DNA of 33,896 nucleotides from Desulfobacterales bacterium (lineage in GTDB: Bacteria > Desulfobacterota > Desulfobacteria > Desulfobacterales > UBA11574): the NCBI GenBank assembly GCA_030145345.1, contig JAQYVT010000023.1, positions 1 to 33,896 of the forward strand, given 5' to 3'. Both the position numbers and the translations under genes were made by a program. Position 1 is the first letter of the stretch; each line of letters starts with the position of its first letter. The notes under the pieces were generated by a model that worked only from the letters and a program-made list of their open reading frames with translations, ran no database searches and had not been told where the DNA came from. Positions 24,110-31,985 of the stretch are shown piece after piece.

Positions 24110-25690
24110 ATGCACGTAGATCTTGTGGACAGTGAAAATTATTTGTTAAATTCATGTCAGGATTTTTCCGCCACCTATATGGCGGTTGCCAGGCTTGAAT
24201 ACGATCTGAACAAAAACGCTTCTTTGGCATCATCGAAAACGGTCGAAGCTTTGTACACTGTGATCCAAAAAAGCGTCCACGCGTCCCAGAGACAGGCCTA
24301 TTTTTTATACAGAAAAGCGGCAAAAACCCTCTTTTTTCTTGCGTCCGCCTGTGAAGATCGGGACCTGGCGGCAAAATCTATCGAGCGTCTCAAACATATT
24401 GTCACCGATTGTGTCGGACCTTCACACCGGGCGGCGTCCGAGGCATTGGGCTCGCTTCCGCTGAATATAACCGGGCCCTCTTTAAACGAGGAGAACATTA
24501 AAAGGGTTGTGTCGATCCCCTGGGATGATTTTTGCAGAAAAACAGGGTTGAACCCACGCTGCGCCATGAAATGTATGGGCCGGAGTCTTGTGTTCTCCCT
24601 TACGAGCGATCTTCTGTTGGTCATAAAATGCTCACGATCGGATTCCGAGAATGCGGCCTTGAATCGTGAGGCATTATGGATGACGTATTTGCAGACGGTT
24701 AAGTCCGAATTCCCCATTAGATTCGATATACCGACACCGTTCAGGTTCGGGAAAACGTATCTATTCAGACTTACGGATATTCCGAACCGGCTGAAAAAGA
24801 AAATGGCAATAAATGTGAATACCGCCATCGGATTTAGGGTCCATTCCGATTATTTTGTTTATCCGAATCCGCTGCCGGATGAGCCTCGCCTTGATAGGAA
24901 AGATTTTATGGAAGTTATGCGGCGGAACGCCTGGCTTCTGGGAAGGCTTGCCGCCATGGGCATCGTTCACACAGCGCCGGTCCCTCTTTTTCACAATCGG
25001 GTACAACGGCACCGGCGACATGACGGGGGATATTATGAATGGCCGAGGGGCGGACGGCTGGATAGATGGTTGATGTCATGCCGGTATCCGAACCTGGGGA
25101 AATCGGGTATCAGAGATTTCGAGCACCTCGAGGCGGTTTCAGGATCTTCTTGCCGGTATTACCGGCTGATTGGGAATCACTTCATAAGCCTTGTCCTTAT
25201 ATGTGCCAGTTATTTCCGCAATCATCATCCTGAACGGGCGGGTTTTGACGAGAAGGGGGCTCCCGTAGATGCACGGAACCTTTTCTGTCCGAATTCAATG
25301 CGGGAGTGGGTAGAGGCTTTGTTTGACGCCTATTATGAAGGGTTCACAGGGAGAAAAACAGGCGATCGTCTTCCGGTTGATTTCGACAATTTTGTTTTAC
25401 GCGCCATCGATGAATTCGGCGTCGATCAATACATGGAGGAGATTTTCAGAGCCACGGATCAACAGGAAATGAGCGACGATGAATTCAATGACTTTTTAGT
25501 AAAGCGCGGGATTGCCGGGAACCGCATCGATGACCTGCCAAAAGGTGTAGAGGACATAACGATGATGACCGGCCCGCATCTGGGCGGTTTTAATCAAAGG
25601 ATTTCTTTGCCCGAACTTATACATTTCACCGGAACCGCAACCTCCTATTGTATATCCGACCGATATATTTTCGATCAAAACCTCAATTGA
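24110..25690 (+). CDS. SidJ-related kinase-fold protein (pseudokinase-like)
   Basis: A 526-residue soluble protein. The helical N-terminal region (1-125) looks like a HEAT-type repeat. The middle shows kinase-like landmarks: a beta-strand lysine in LLLVIKC (K173), a helix-C-like NREALW (E187), a long helix before GIVHTAPVPLFHN (H287, N296; catalytic-loop position), and IRDFEHLE (D336; DFG-like). The C-terminal 150 residues are mixed helical and acidic. I recall a family named SidJ-related pseudokinase from deltaproteobacteria and judge this to be a member; SidJ itself is a Legionella effector that glutamylates its target with calmodulin. There is no signal peptide, secretion signal or obvious effector context. 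Activity and substrate are unknown. The neighbours do not reveal its job. Confidence 0.7.
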   Translation: MHVDLVDSENYLLNSCQDFSATYMAVARLEYDLNKNASLASSKTVEALYTVIQKSVHASQRQAYFLYRKAAKTLFFLASACEDRDLAAKSIERLKHIVTDCVGPSHRAASEALGSLPLNITGPSLNEENIKRVVSIPWDDFCRKTGLNPRCAMKCMGRSLVFSLTSDLLLVIKCSRSDSENAALNREALWMTYLQTVKSEFPIRFDIPTPFRFGKTYLFRLTDIPNRLKKKMAINVNTAIGFRVHSDYFVYPNPLPDEPRLDRKDFMEVMRRNAWLLGRLAAMGIVHTAPVPLFHNRVQRHRRHDGGYYEWPRGGRLDRWLMSCRYPNLGKSGIRDFEHLEAVSGSSCRYYRLIGNHFISLVLICASYFRNHHPERAGFDEKGAPVDARNLFCPNSMREWVEALFDAYYEGFTGRKTGDRLPVDFDNFVLRAIDEFGVDQYMEEIFRATDQQEMSDDEFNDFLVKRGIAGNRIDDLPKGVEDITMMTGPHLGGFNQRISLPELIHFTGTATSYCISDRYIFDQNLN

Positions 25691-25824
25691 GGCGCTTTTA
25701 TCCCCATTGGCAATGGCGCGCTCGCCTTCCAATACCTGCCGCTCTGAATGCTATCCATATTGCCATACTGCGCATGGTGCTTATCATAGATAGATAACGT
25801 GCGGATCGAATTAATCGTTGGCCA

Positions 25825-25839
25825 TCTCAAATTTTGAGA
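25825..25839. promoter_or_regulatory. Perfect palindrome upstream of the CBS gene
   Basis: TCTCAAATTTTGAGA: 7-bp arms around one base, 73 nt before the CBS-protein ATG. Its place suggests an operator, but a chance palindrome in AT-rich DNA cannot be excluded. Confidence 0.3.
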
Positions 25840-25911
25840 TCGGTTACGGAGACCTCTTTAACCAAGGGCGTTGCAAAAAATCCTTAACCTTCTCTATTAC
25901 AGGAGGTTCAA

Positions 25912-26379
25912 ATGAAAACGGCAGAAGACATTTTAAAAGAAAAAAATCGGGAGATGGTCTGTATTTCTCCGGATCGCACCATCCGTGAGGCCGTCCGTTT
26001 AATGACGGACCATAAAATCGGAGCGATACTTGTTAAAAAAGAAGGCAAAATTCTCGGGATATGGACAGAGCGGGACTTGTTGCACAATATTATTCTTCCG
26101 GGATTTAACCCGGACAGGGATTCGGTTGGCGACCATATGACCACATCGCTGTATACGATCCAACCCCATACACCGCTTCTAAAAATCAAAGAAATGTTTC
26201 TTGGGTTATTTATACGTCATATTATCGTTGAAAAAGATGGGCAATACATCGGTCTTCTATCTATCGGAGATATCCTCAGGGCCAGTCTGATAGAACAAGA
26301 TCATCAAATTAAAGAGTTGAATGCCATTGCCAGCTGGGAATATTACGAAAACTGGGGATGGGATCGAAAAAAGAGATAA
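25912..26379 (+). CDS. Tandem CBS-domain protein
   Basis: A 155-residue protein made of two CBS repeats: about 8-65 (REMVCISPDRTIREAVRLMT, IGAILV, ILGIWTERDLL) and about 75-130 (SLYTIQPHTPLLKIKEMF, HIIVEKDGQYIGLLSIGDIL). The T-E-R-D and S-I-G-D motifs at the ends of the repeats contact the ribose or phosphate of adenosine ligands in this family. Such stand-alone proteins sense AMP, ATP or similar and regulate enzymes or transporters; the partner is not visible here. A strong AGGAGG ribosome site lies 7 nt before the ATG. Confidence 0.92.
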   Translation: MKTAEDILKEKNREMVCISPDRTIREAVRLMTDHKIGAILVKKEGKILGIWTERDLLHNIILPGFNPDRDSVGDHMTTSLYTIQPHTPLLKIKEMFLGLFIRHIIVEKDGQYIGLLSIGDILRASLIEQDHQIKELNAIASWEYYENWGWDRKKR

Positions 26380-26483
26380 ATGGTTCCGTCAATTCGGGTC
26401 AAGCATTCTTCGGAGGCTGTTCATCTTTTTGAATTGTCTCTGAAAATTTTTACCGTCAAAAGAAACGATGGTGCTGAATTAAT

Positions 26484-26593
26484 ACATTATACTGTTTTTC
26501 TTGAATAAACTTGACAATTATATTCAATTTTGATTTGTAACATCGTGCGCCATCGACCCCGATGAAGATTTTATCCGCCCCGGGAGATCTTCT
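26484..26593 (+). repeat. Dispersed repeat (family E), copy 1
   Basis: CTGTTTTTCTTGAATA, then CTTGACA, a variable AT-rich piece and TTTTATCCGCCC(C)GGGA are shared with 30325-30400. The copies differ in length by an insertion of about 25 nt. A TTGACA lies at 26511-26516, but no good -10 follows. Confidence 0.6.
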
Positions 26594-26637
26594 GGACCTT
26601 AAAACCCGTAAACGGGGCATAACCGAAAAAAATTTTA

Positions 26638-27039
26638 ATGGACTCAGCCATGCCGGGGAATCGACTTTCGGGACAATGGGTTGTTTATCTGATTCGGTGT
26701 TCCGATGAATCTTTGTATTGCGGGATAACCAATAACTTGAAAAACCGGTTGGCCGCGCACAATTCAGGCAGAGGTGCCAAATATACAAGATCCCGGAGGC
26801 CTGTTGAACTGGTGGGTGCCAGTTCTGAAATGACCCAAAGCGATGCGCTTAAACTGGAATACCGGGTGAAACGGTTACCTGCCGGCAAGAAAAACCTTGA
26901 ATTTTTAACGGGCAAATCTCAAATGACCATGGGCCTGAAAAAAGACCTGCAGGCGGTTCGCAAGACCCTAGAAGCCCTTGTAAAGAAGACCGAAAGTCTA
27001 TTGAAGGCGGTGGATAAAGTCGTAAACCAAAAGCTCTAA
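26638..27039 (+). CDS. GIY-YIG nuclease-family protein with coiled-coil tail
   Basis: A 133-residue protein. The N-terminal GIY-YIG domain (about 14-92) resembles YhbQ: VVYLIRC (GIY position), LYCGIT (YIG position, Y27-G29), catalytic-type R37 in NLKNRLAAHN, AKYTRSRRP and metal-binding Glu74 in KLEYRVKRL. This is the stand-alone UPF0213 type, thought to act on DNA structures, though the role is poorly known. Beyond residue 98 is an extra tail of about 35 residues (LKKDLQAVRKTLEALVKK-...), strongly predicted as a coiled coil by its heptads, which short family members lack. The ribosome site is weak, so ATG 26638 is tentative. Confidence 0.88.
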   Translation: MDSAMPGNRLSGQWVVYLIRCSDESLYCGITNNLKNRLAAHNSGRGAKYTRSRRPVELVGASSEMTQSDALKLEYRVKRLPAGKKNLEFLTGKSQMTMGLKKDLQAVRKTLEALVKKTESLLKAVDKVVNQKL

Positions 27040-27148
27040 AGACATTGACGGCAAATCATTCAAAACGATAACTTCGGAGAAAACTCCGGCAAAAAAAGAC
27101 CGGCCCAAAAAGGACTGCACCGGCGGCTGTTCAAGGAGGCGTTTAGGT

Positions 27149-27505
27149 TTGGCATTCATCGAACGAAGAAAACATCCGAGAGTCGAGATCAGCAATCTCA
27201 TATCCTATATCTGTAAAGATGATGGCGGCAACCCCATAAAGGAAGGAAGCGGGAAGGCGATCAATATAAGTCAAGGGGGAATCCTCATAGAAACCCGCGA
27301 TCCACTTGAATGGCAAGATATTCTACAACTGACCATCGACATTGAAGGTGGATGGGTCGGTATCAAGGGCAAGGTCATTTATTGCCATGCAGACGATTTT
27401 GAAAAGTATCGAACCGGAATTCAGTTCCTTGAAACCAATGATAAAATCCAATCATTTGTGATGAATCTGTTAAAACGGTACAGCAAATTATTGGGATTGG
27501 AATAG
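27149..27505 (+). CDS. PilZ-domain protein, single domain
   Basis: A 118-residue stand-alone PilZ domain. R7-K-H-P-R11 is the RxxxR motif and N39-I-S41-Q-G-G44 the NxSxxG motif, so c-di-GMP binding is expected. The start is a TTG with GGAGG 9 nt upstream; there is no ATG between that site and the RxxxR motif. The barrel continues through GIKGKVIYC and YRTGIQFLE, and a helix with two lysine/arginine clusters closes the protein. It is the second PilZ protein in the window (the other is at 14327) and they share no synteny, so they likely serve different outputs. Confidence 0.9.
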   Translation: MAFIERRKHPRVEISNLISYICKDDGGNPIKEGSGKAINISQGGILIETRDPLEWQDILQLTIDIEGGWVGIKGKVIYCHADDFEKYRTGIQFLETNDKIQSFVMNLLKRYSKLLGLE

Positions 27506-27569
27506 TCCACCGTTCCGATTTGATTTAACCATCGGTGTCAGCAGGGCATCGTCCCCGGGCCGCTTAAAT

Positions 27570-27585
27570 TAGAAGCCGTTTCAAC
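27570..27585 (+). repeat. GAAGCCGTTTCAA short repeat, copy 1
   Basis: TTAGAAGCCGTTTCAA recurs at 32883-32898, and its 13-nt core also at 29427-29439. All three copies are intergenic and lie on the same strand. Confidence 0.5.
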
Positions 27586-27719
27586 ACCTCCCATTGGCTG
27601 GTTTGAGTTTTTTGTGAAGCGCTAAGCCCGCGCAACTTATCCCCGCTTTTTGCGTGCCGCGTCGCACAGCGGTTATGGACAATCTTTGATGAAAAAGTTT
27701 CAGATGGGAAAAACAAAAA

Positions 27720-28028
27720 ATGGATGAATCAAAACAGTTGTTCCCCGGTAATATCGACGCGGCGGTCGACACACTTTTGTCTGAACTGTCCTTTAAGGAT
27801 AAAACAAAAATTGCCAACATGTCAGAGGTCGATTTAATAAAACTGAACATCTCATATGGGATATATGTTCGAAACGAGTTTCGGCTTTGGGCCAATGATG
27901 CACTGTTGGCGTCATGTGCGAGCTATGCCGGCGTCAATACAATCAATCCGGAGCAGGCGTCTTACATAATCATAAAAGAGCTGTGGGAAAAGCTTCAAAA
28001 TTCAAACGTCCTGAAAGTCGTTAAGTAG
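27720..28028 (+). CDS. DUF6794-like small protein, 102 aa
   Basis: A small acidic helical protein. The pattern AAVDTLLSELSFKDKTKIANMSE, then LIKLNISYGIYVRNEFRLW and ASYIIIKELWEKLQ matches what I recall of the DUF6794 family, found in various bacteria with unknown function. No signal peptide or membrane segment is present. The ribosome site is not strong (GATGGGAA about 12 nt upstream). It lies between a PilZ protein and DNA polymerase IV without operon-like spacing. Confidence 0.78.
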   Translation: MDESKQLFPGNIDAAVDTLLSELSFKDKTKIANMSEVDLIKLNISYGIYVRNEFRLWANDALLASCASYAGVNTINPEQASYIIIKELWEKLQNSNVLKVVK

Positions 28029-28256
28029 ATTCCCACGGGCTTGTGCCCGCAGGACTTGCCGGATGAATTAAAACCGGTTTCAATGCCTCACACCGCGAAC
28101 AGCGCTTTAAACATAGGCCAAACCGACGAATGGGCGGTTTTGAATCGGTATGTGCAAAGCGATGCGTAAAATAGGAATTGCGCCCATGGGTCCAACAAGA
28201 AAGGTTTTCGATTTTCGTGTCGTCCGGGAATGGGGCCCAAACGGTCATGCAGGGGT

Positions 28257-29393
28257 ATGGACAAGATCCGTAAAATAATCCATATCGACATGGACGCTTT
28301 TTATGCCTCGGTCGAACAACGGGACCGGCCGGAATTGAAAGGAAAACCTGTCATTGTCGGCGGCGACCCCAACGGTAGAGGCGTCGTCGCTGCCTGTTCA
28401 TACGAAGCAAGAACCTTCGGGATTCATTCTGCAATGGCATCTTCTATAGCCTACAAACGTTGTCCCCATGCAATTTTCCTCAAGCCGAGATTCGATACAT
28501 ACAAATCCGTGTCCGCCGACATCCGAGAAATATTTTGTGAATACACAGACCTGGTTGAACCGCTGTCATTGGACGAAGCATTTCTGGATGTCACCCAAAA
28601 CAAAAAGGGAATGCCCTCCGCGACACGCATTGCCCGTGAAATATTAGAAAAGATCTATGACAAAAGCAGAGGGCTAACGGCATCCGCCGGTGTTTCATTC
28701 AACAAGTTTCTGGCGAAAATTGCCTCGGATTTCAATAAACCCCGCGGTATCACGGTGGTTACACCGGATGATGCAGCGGATTTCATAGATCGATTGCCCA
28801 TCCGGAAGTTTTTCGGTGTCGGGAAGGTCACCGAAGGAAAAATGCACACCCTCGGAATCAAGACCGGTGACGACCTTAAAAAGATCGATAAAGAGAAACT
28901 CATAAACATTTTCGGTAAAAACGGACACTATTTTTATAACATTGCCCGGGGCATTGACCACAGACCGGTTGAGCCAGAATGGATACGCAAATCCATCGGC
29001 AAAGAGACGACGTTCAGAGAAGATATCGACGATAAAACGCAGATGTTGGAGATTCTGGGCCAGTTGTCCGTTAAAATCGAAAATCTATTAAAAATAGACG
29101 GACGAAAAGGGACGACGATTACCCTGAAGGTAAAATATTTTGATTTTCAATGTATTACCCGGAGTGTAACCGTAAGAGAACCCATTGTGGATGCGGACAC
29201 CATTATGAGATATATACAGGCGCTGCTGGATAATACCGAGGCGGGCATGAAAAAAGTGCGGCTGCTCGGGGTTTCTGTTTCCAACTTTATCGATGCGTCC
29301 CGCACGGTTAAAAAATACAGGCAGCTGCCACTACCGTTTTCAGCAGAAATACGATCAGATAGCTTGGCCCGATCCCTAATTGTCGAAGATTAA
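28257..29393 (+). CDS. dinB: DNA polymerase IV (DinB, Y-family)
   Basis: A 378-residue translesion polymerase. The palm carries HIDMDAFYASVE (D11) and SLDEAFLD (D106, E107), the metal-binding acids. The little-finger domain follows, and near the C-terminus QLPLPF (356-361) is a beta-clamp-binding motif. It copies past damaged bases with low fidelity. ATG 28257 was chosen because homology begins at the next residue, although AGGGG is only a few bases upstream; ATG 28230 adds nine unrelated residues. It is convergent with the SRAP gene at 29444-30124, another DNA-damage-tolerance gene, with 50 nt between. No LexA box was noticed. Confidence 0.95.
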   Translation: MDKIRKIIHIDMDAFYASVEQRDRPELKGKPVIVGGDPNGRGVVAACSYEARTFGIHSAMASSIAYKRCPHAIFLKPRFDTYKSVSADIREIFCEYTDLVEPLSLDEAFLDVTQNKKGMPSATRIAREILEKIYDKSRGLTASAGVSFNKFLAKIASDFNKPRGITVVTPDDAADFIDRLPIRKFFGVGKVTEGKMHTLGIKTGDDLKKIDKEKLINIFGKNGHYFYNIARGIDHRPVEPEWIRKSIGKETTFREDIDDKTQMLEILGQLSVKIENLLKIDGRKGTTITLKVKYFDFQCITRSVTVREPIVDADTIMRYIQALLDNTEAGMKKVRLLGVSVSNFIDASRTVKKYRQLPLPFSAEIRSDSLARSLIVED

Positions 29394-29426
29394 GAGATTG
29401 CAGCCAATGTATTTACGGTTTGCCTT

Positions 29427-29439
29427 GAAGCCGTTTCAA
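29427..29439 (+). repeat. GAAGCCGTTTCAA short repeat, copy 2
   Basis: The 13-nt core lies in the 50-nt gap between the convergent polymerase and SRAP genes. Confidence 0.45.
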
Positions 29440-29443
29440 AAAC

Positions 29444-30124
29444 TCAAACAGCTGTCGGCTCGATACAGCTCGGATCATTGTTTTTAACGGCGTTGACGCG
29501 TTTTGATACCGGATGATATTTCAAATCACGGACCATGCCCTCCCGCAGAATGATCTTTAACGCTTTTGGATCTTGTATTTCAGGATTCAACCATTTTTCA
29601 TGGAACTCCGGAGACAGGATGACCGGCATTCGATGGTGAATTTCACGAACAGATCCCCTTGCAGCAATGGTGATAATGGTGCAGGATTTGTACACGGTGT
29701 CGTCATCGGATTCTTTGTCGGTCCATTTTTCCCACAGGCCGGCAAAAGCAAAGGGTCCCACCGAAGGCGAGGAAATATAGTAGGGCTGCTTGTCTCCTTT
29801 TTCACCTTTCCATTCATAAAAACCATCTGCAGGGATCAGGCATCGGCGTTTTTTGAATGCATTGCGGAAACTGGGCTTTTCTGCAACGGTCTCTGACCGT
29901 GCATTGATCATTCTGGAGCCGATGGAAATATCCTTTGCCCAAAACGGCACCAGCCCCCAGCCAAGCGTCTCCAGCCTGTTTTTATGCCCATGTTTGACAA
30001 TGGAAAGAATCTTTTGGGTGGGCGCCACATTATAGTTCGGGACAACGTCAAGCAATGCTGTTTCGACATCAAAAATTTGTTGAATGGCATGTAACGGACT
30101 GTTTTGAACGAATCTTCCACACAT
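29444..30124 (-). CDS. yedK: SRAP (HMCES/YedK) abasic-site-binding protein
   Basis: A 226-residue protein starting MCGRF; after removal of Met the Cys becomes the N-terminal residue that forms a thiazolidine crosslink with abasic DNA. The active-site residues match E. coli YedK: C2, N74 (NARSET), E104 (GFYEW) and H163/H164 (IHHRMP). Both conserved halves are present and of normal length. It protects abasic sites in single-stranded DNA and, by knowledge of the family, limits error-prone bypass. Its convergent neighbour is the translesion polymerase DinB, a functional link worth noting. It is the only clear minus-strand gene here. Confidence 0.95.
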   Translation of the reverse strand: MCGRFVQNSPLHAIQQIFDVETALLDVVPNYNVAPTQKILSIVKHGHKNRLETLGWGLVPFWAKDISIGSRMINARSETVAEKPSFRNAFKKRRCLIPADGFYEWKGEKGDKQPYYISSPSVGPFAFAGLWEKWTDKESDDDTVYKSCTIITIAARGSVREIHHRMPVILSPEFHEKWLNPEIQDPKALKIILREGMVRDLKYHPVSKRVNAVKNNDPSCIEPTAV

Positions 30125-30158
30125 GGGTTTTGCTTTTTATTATGATTTTCAATTTGAA

Positions 30159-30239
30159 ATTTTTAACGCATCACCGCATGAAACACTGGATCCCCAAATG
30201 ATCGGATATCGGTCACGAAAGACTTTTTACGAGTTTGTC
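30159..30239 (+). repeat. Dispersed repeat (family A), copy 2
   Basis: Matches 14085-14165 with about six mismatches over about 80 nt. Confidence 0.75.
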
Positions 30240-30324
30240 AAAATTGATATCGGAAGGTCCATGGACGGTAGATGTAAACTTATACTCCCCATTAAAACAG
30301 CGCTTGTCAAGATTTTTTTTGACA

Positions 30325-30400
30325 TATTATTCTGTTTTTCTTGAATATTCTTGACAAGTGTATCTGATTTGATCCGGAAAACATTTTATCCGCCCGGGAA
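30325..30400 (+). repeat. Dispersed repeat (family E), copy 2
   Basis: Shares CTGTTTTTCTTGAATA, CTTGACA and TTTTATCCGCCC-GGGA with 26484-26593. Confidence 0.6.
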
Positions 30401-30522
30401 AATCAAATCTAGTTCGGTTTTTGGACATGCCGACTTCTTTTTTTAAAAGGTCCTCTGTTTAAAATCAGCTGCAGCATCCAGAAAGGCGTTGATTTCATCA
30501 GGGGTTAAAATCCTTGCCCGTG

Positions 30523-30875
30523 GTTATATACTGTGGTACAGGTTTGCCGGAAGATAGAAGAAAAATAAATGCATATGATCGTCTGGCTATAGAGACGGCC
30601 AGAAAGATTTTGTCCCTTCCAAGAACATTCTTTTTGAAAAAATAGACCACTTTCCAGCGGCAAAAGCGGCCATCAATGGAACCGATGCCTTATTCATATC
30701 CTATGACCGTGAAGAATTCAGAGGACTTTTGCGAACCATCGAAGAAACAGTTCCGTCCCCTTATCTGGTAATGGACGGGATGCGAATGGTTCCGGATTTT
30801 GAAGAACTGGGTGCCCAAAAATACAGTTGTCTGGCTGTGGGGTCTATGGTTAAAATTCCCGAACAGGTTTCCTAA
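30523..30875 (+). pseudogene. Remnant of a UDP-glucose/GDP-mannose dehydrogenase C-terminal domain, frameshifted
   Basis: Two frames together resemble the C-terminal (UDP-binding) domain of nucleotide-sugar dehydrogenases. Frame one (from 30523 to the TAG at 30643) has NAYDRLAIETARKIL, like the family's AYDP-A-E-AR-L piece. Frame three (open from 30579 to the TAA at 30873) has AAKAAINGTDALFISYDREEF, VMDGMRMVPD and LGAQKYSCLAVG, matching its A-x-GADAL-x-TEW-EF, DGRN and G-x-Y-x-IG blocks. The switch point lies near 30610, so a frameshift has occurred. The N-terminal NAD domain, the start and a ribosome site are missing. It stands next to a dTDP-rhamnose gene, fitting an eroded sugar-nucleotide region. 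Confidence 0.65.
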
Positions 30876-31002
30876 TCCGTCAACAAAGAAAACCAAACAT
30901 GAAAATGTAGAAATCCTGGGCAAAACACCAGGGGTAGGGAATTAGAAAAAATTTCGGGGATGAATTCCGGATGTCGTTCAAAAACCGTCGGAGGTAAAAT
31001 AT

Positions 31003-31887
31003 ATGAAAATCATGATTACCGGAAACAAGGGACAATTGGGCAGCGATTCTGAAATTGTCCTCGGCACAGATCATGAAATCTTGGCAATAGATCTGGATGA
31101 ACTCGATATTACGAATCTTTCGGATGTCCAAAGGATCGTAAAAGATTTTTTTCCCCATGTGATACTCAATTGTGCGGCCTATACCCTGGTCGACAACTGT
31201 GAAACCGAAAAGGAACTGGCCTGGAACGTCAATGTCATCGGTCCGAAAAACCTGGCACTGAGCGTCGGGAAATACGGCGGCCGGTTAATTCATATTTCCA
31301 CTGATTATGTTTTTGACGGCAGAAAAAAAATACCGCTGCCGTACGTGGAAGAAGACGAGCCCAACCCGATTAATTATTACGGGATTACCAAAAACGAAGG
31401 CGAAAAAGCGGTCAGACATACACTCGATCAGTATATAATTGTCAGGACGTCGTGGCTTTATGGATTCACAGGACACAATTTTCTAAAGACAATGCTCAAG
31501 CTGGCCTTGAAAAATCCCGACAAAGAAATCAGGGTCGTGGACGACCAGTACGGCTCGCCGACGTGGTCCTATGGACTGGCCCGGCAAATTGAACGACTGC
31601 TAACCATGAACGGGCAGGGCACCTTTCATGCAACTTCGGAAGGCCATTGTACATGGTTTGAGTTGGCCGGTTGTTTTCTTGAAAAAATGGGCGTGCCCCA
31701 TACCCTGGCGCCTTGCTCCAGCAAGGAGTATCCGACACCGGCTGCACGGCCGAAAAACTCCATTCTGGAAAACCGGCATCTTAAAGATAAGAAAATGAAT
31801 ATTATGAGACACTGGCGGGACGATCTGGATCGATTCGTCTCAAATTTTCGTGAACGTTTAATCGATGAGGCCCTTTCGGGTGGCTGA
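31003..31887 (+). CDS. rfbD: dTDP-4-dehydrorhamnose reductase (RfbD/RmlD)
   Basis: A 294-residue extended SDR. MKIMITGNKGQLG binds the cofactor, STDYVFDG (99-106) is the hallmark of RmlD, and Y126-G-I-T-K130 is the YxxxK catalytic pair with T100 nearby. It reduces dTDP-4-dehydro-rhamnose to dTDP-L-rhamnose for O-antigen or other glycans. GGAGG lies about 10 nt before the ATG. The rfbA, B and C genes are not in this window. The segment near 240-265 (SSKEYPTPAARPKNSILEN) is the family's substrate loop, so the protein is probably functional. It is followed after about 100 nt by the undecaprenyl-diphosphatase gene, another step of envelope sugar assembly. Confidence 0.95.
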   Translation: MKIMITGNKGQLGSDSEIVLGTDHEILAIDLDELDITNLSDVQRIVKDFFPHVILNCAAYTLVDNCETEKELAWNVNVIGPKNLALSVGKYGGRLIHISTDYVFDGRKKIPLPYVEEDEPNPINYYGITKNEGEKAVRHTLDQYIIVRTSWLYGFTGHNFLKTMLKLALKNPDKEIRVVDDQYGSPTWSYGLARQIERLLTMNGQGTFHATSEGHCTWFELAGCFLEKMGVPHTLAPCSSKEYPTPAARPKNSILENRHLKDKKMNIMRHWRDDLDRFVSNFRERLIDEALSGG

Positions 31888-31985
31888 GCATTTGTAAAGC
31901 CAGTAGAAGCTGTTTTTAAACCTACCATTCGTAAATACGCACGGGATATCGTATCCAAAAAGAAAGATAAATAAAGGATGTTTTA

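Larger units (their letters stand above)
30125..30522. other. Repeat-dense intergenic region
   Basis: About 400 bases holding family A copy 2 (30159-30239) and family E copy 2 (30325-30400). On the minus strand, 30443-30523 reads RILTPDEINAFLDAA, a fragment too short to name. No intact gene. Confidence 0.55.

Noticed and set aside
28034..28055. Hairpin CGGGC-TTGT-GCCCG after the DUF6794-like gene, considered as terminator
   Set aside because: Only a 5-bp stem and no T-run follows.
29382..29390. CCCTAATTG at the end of dinB as a MITE end
   Set aside because: It codes for conserved-length C-terminal residues and matches only nine bases.
30443..30523. Minus-strand fragment RILTPDEINAFLDAA, slightly like an integrase N-terminus
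   Set aside because: About 26 codons, bounded by stops, no neighbouring integrase domain; too short to name.
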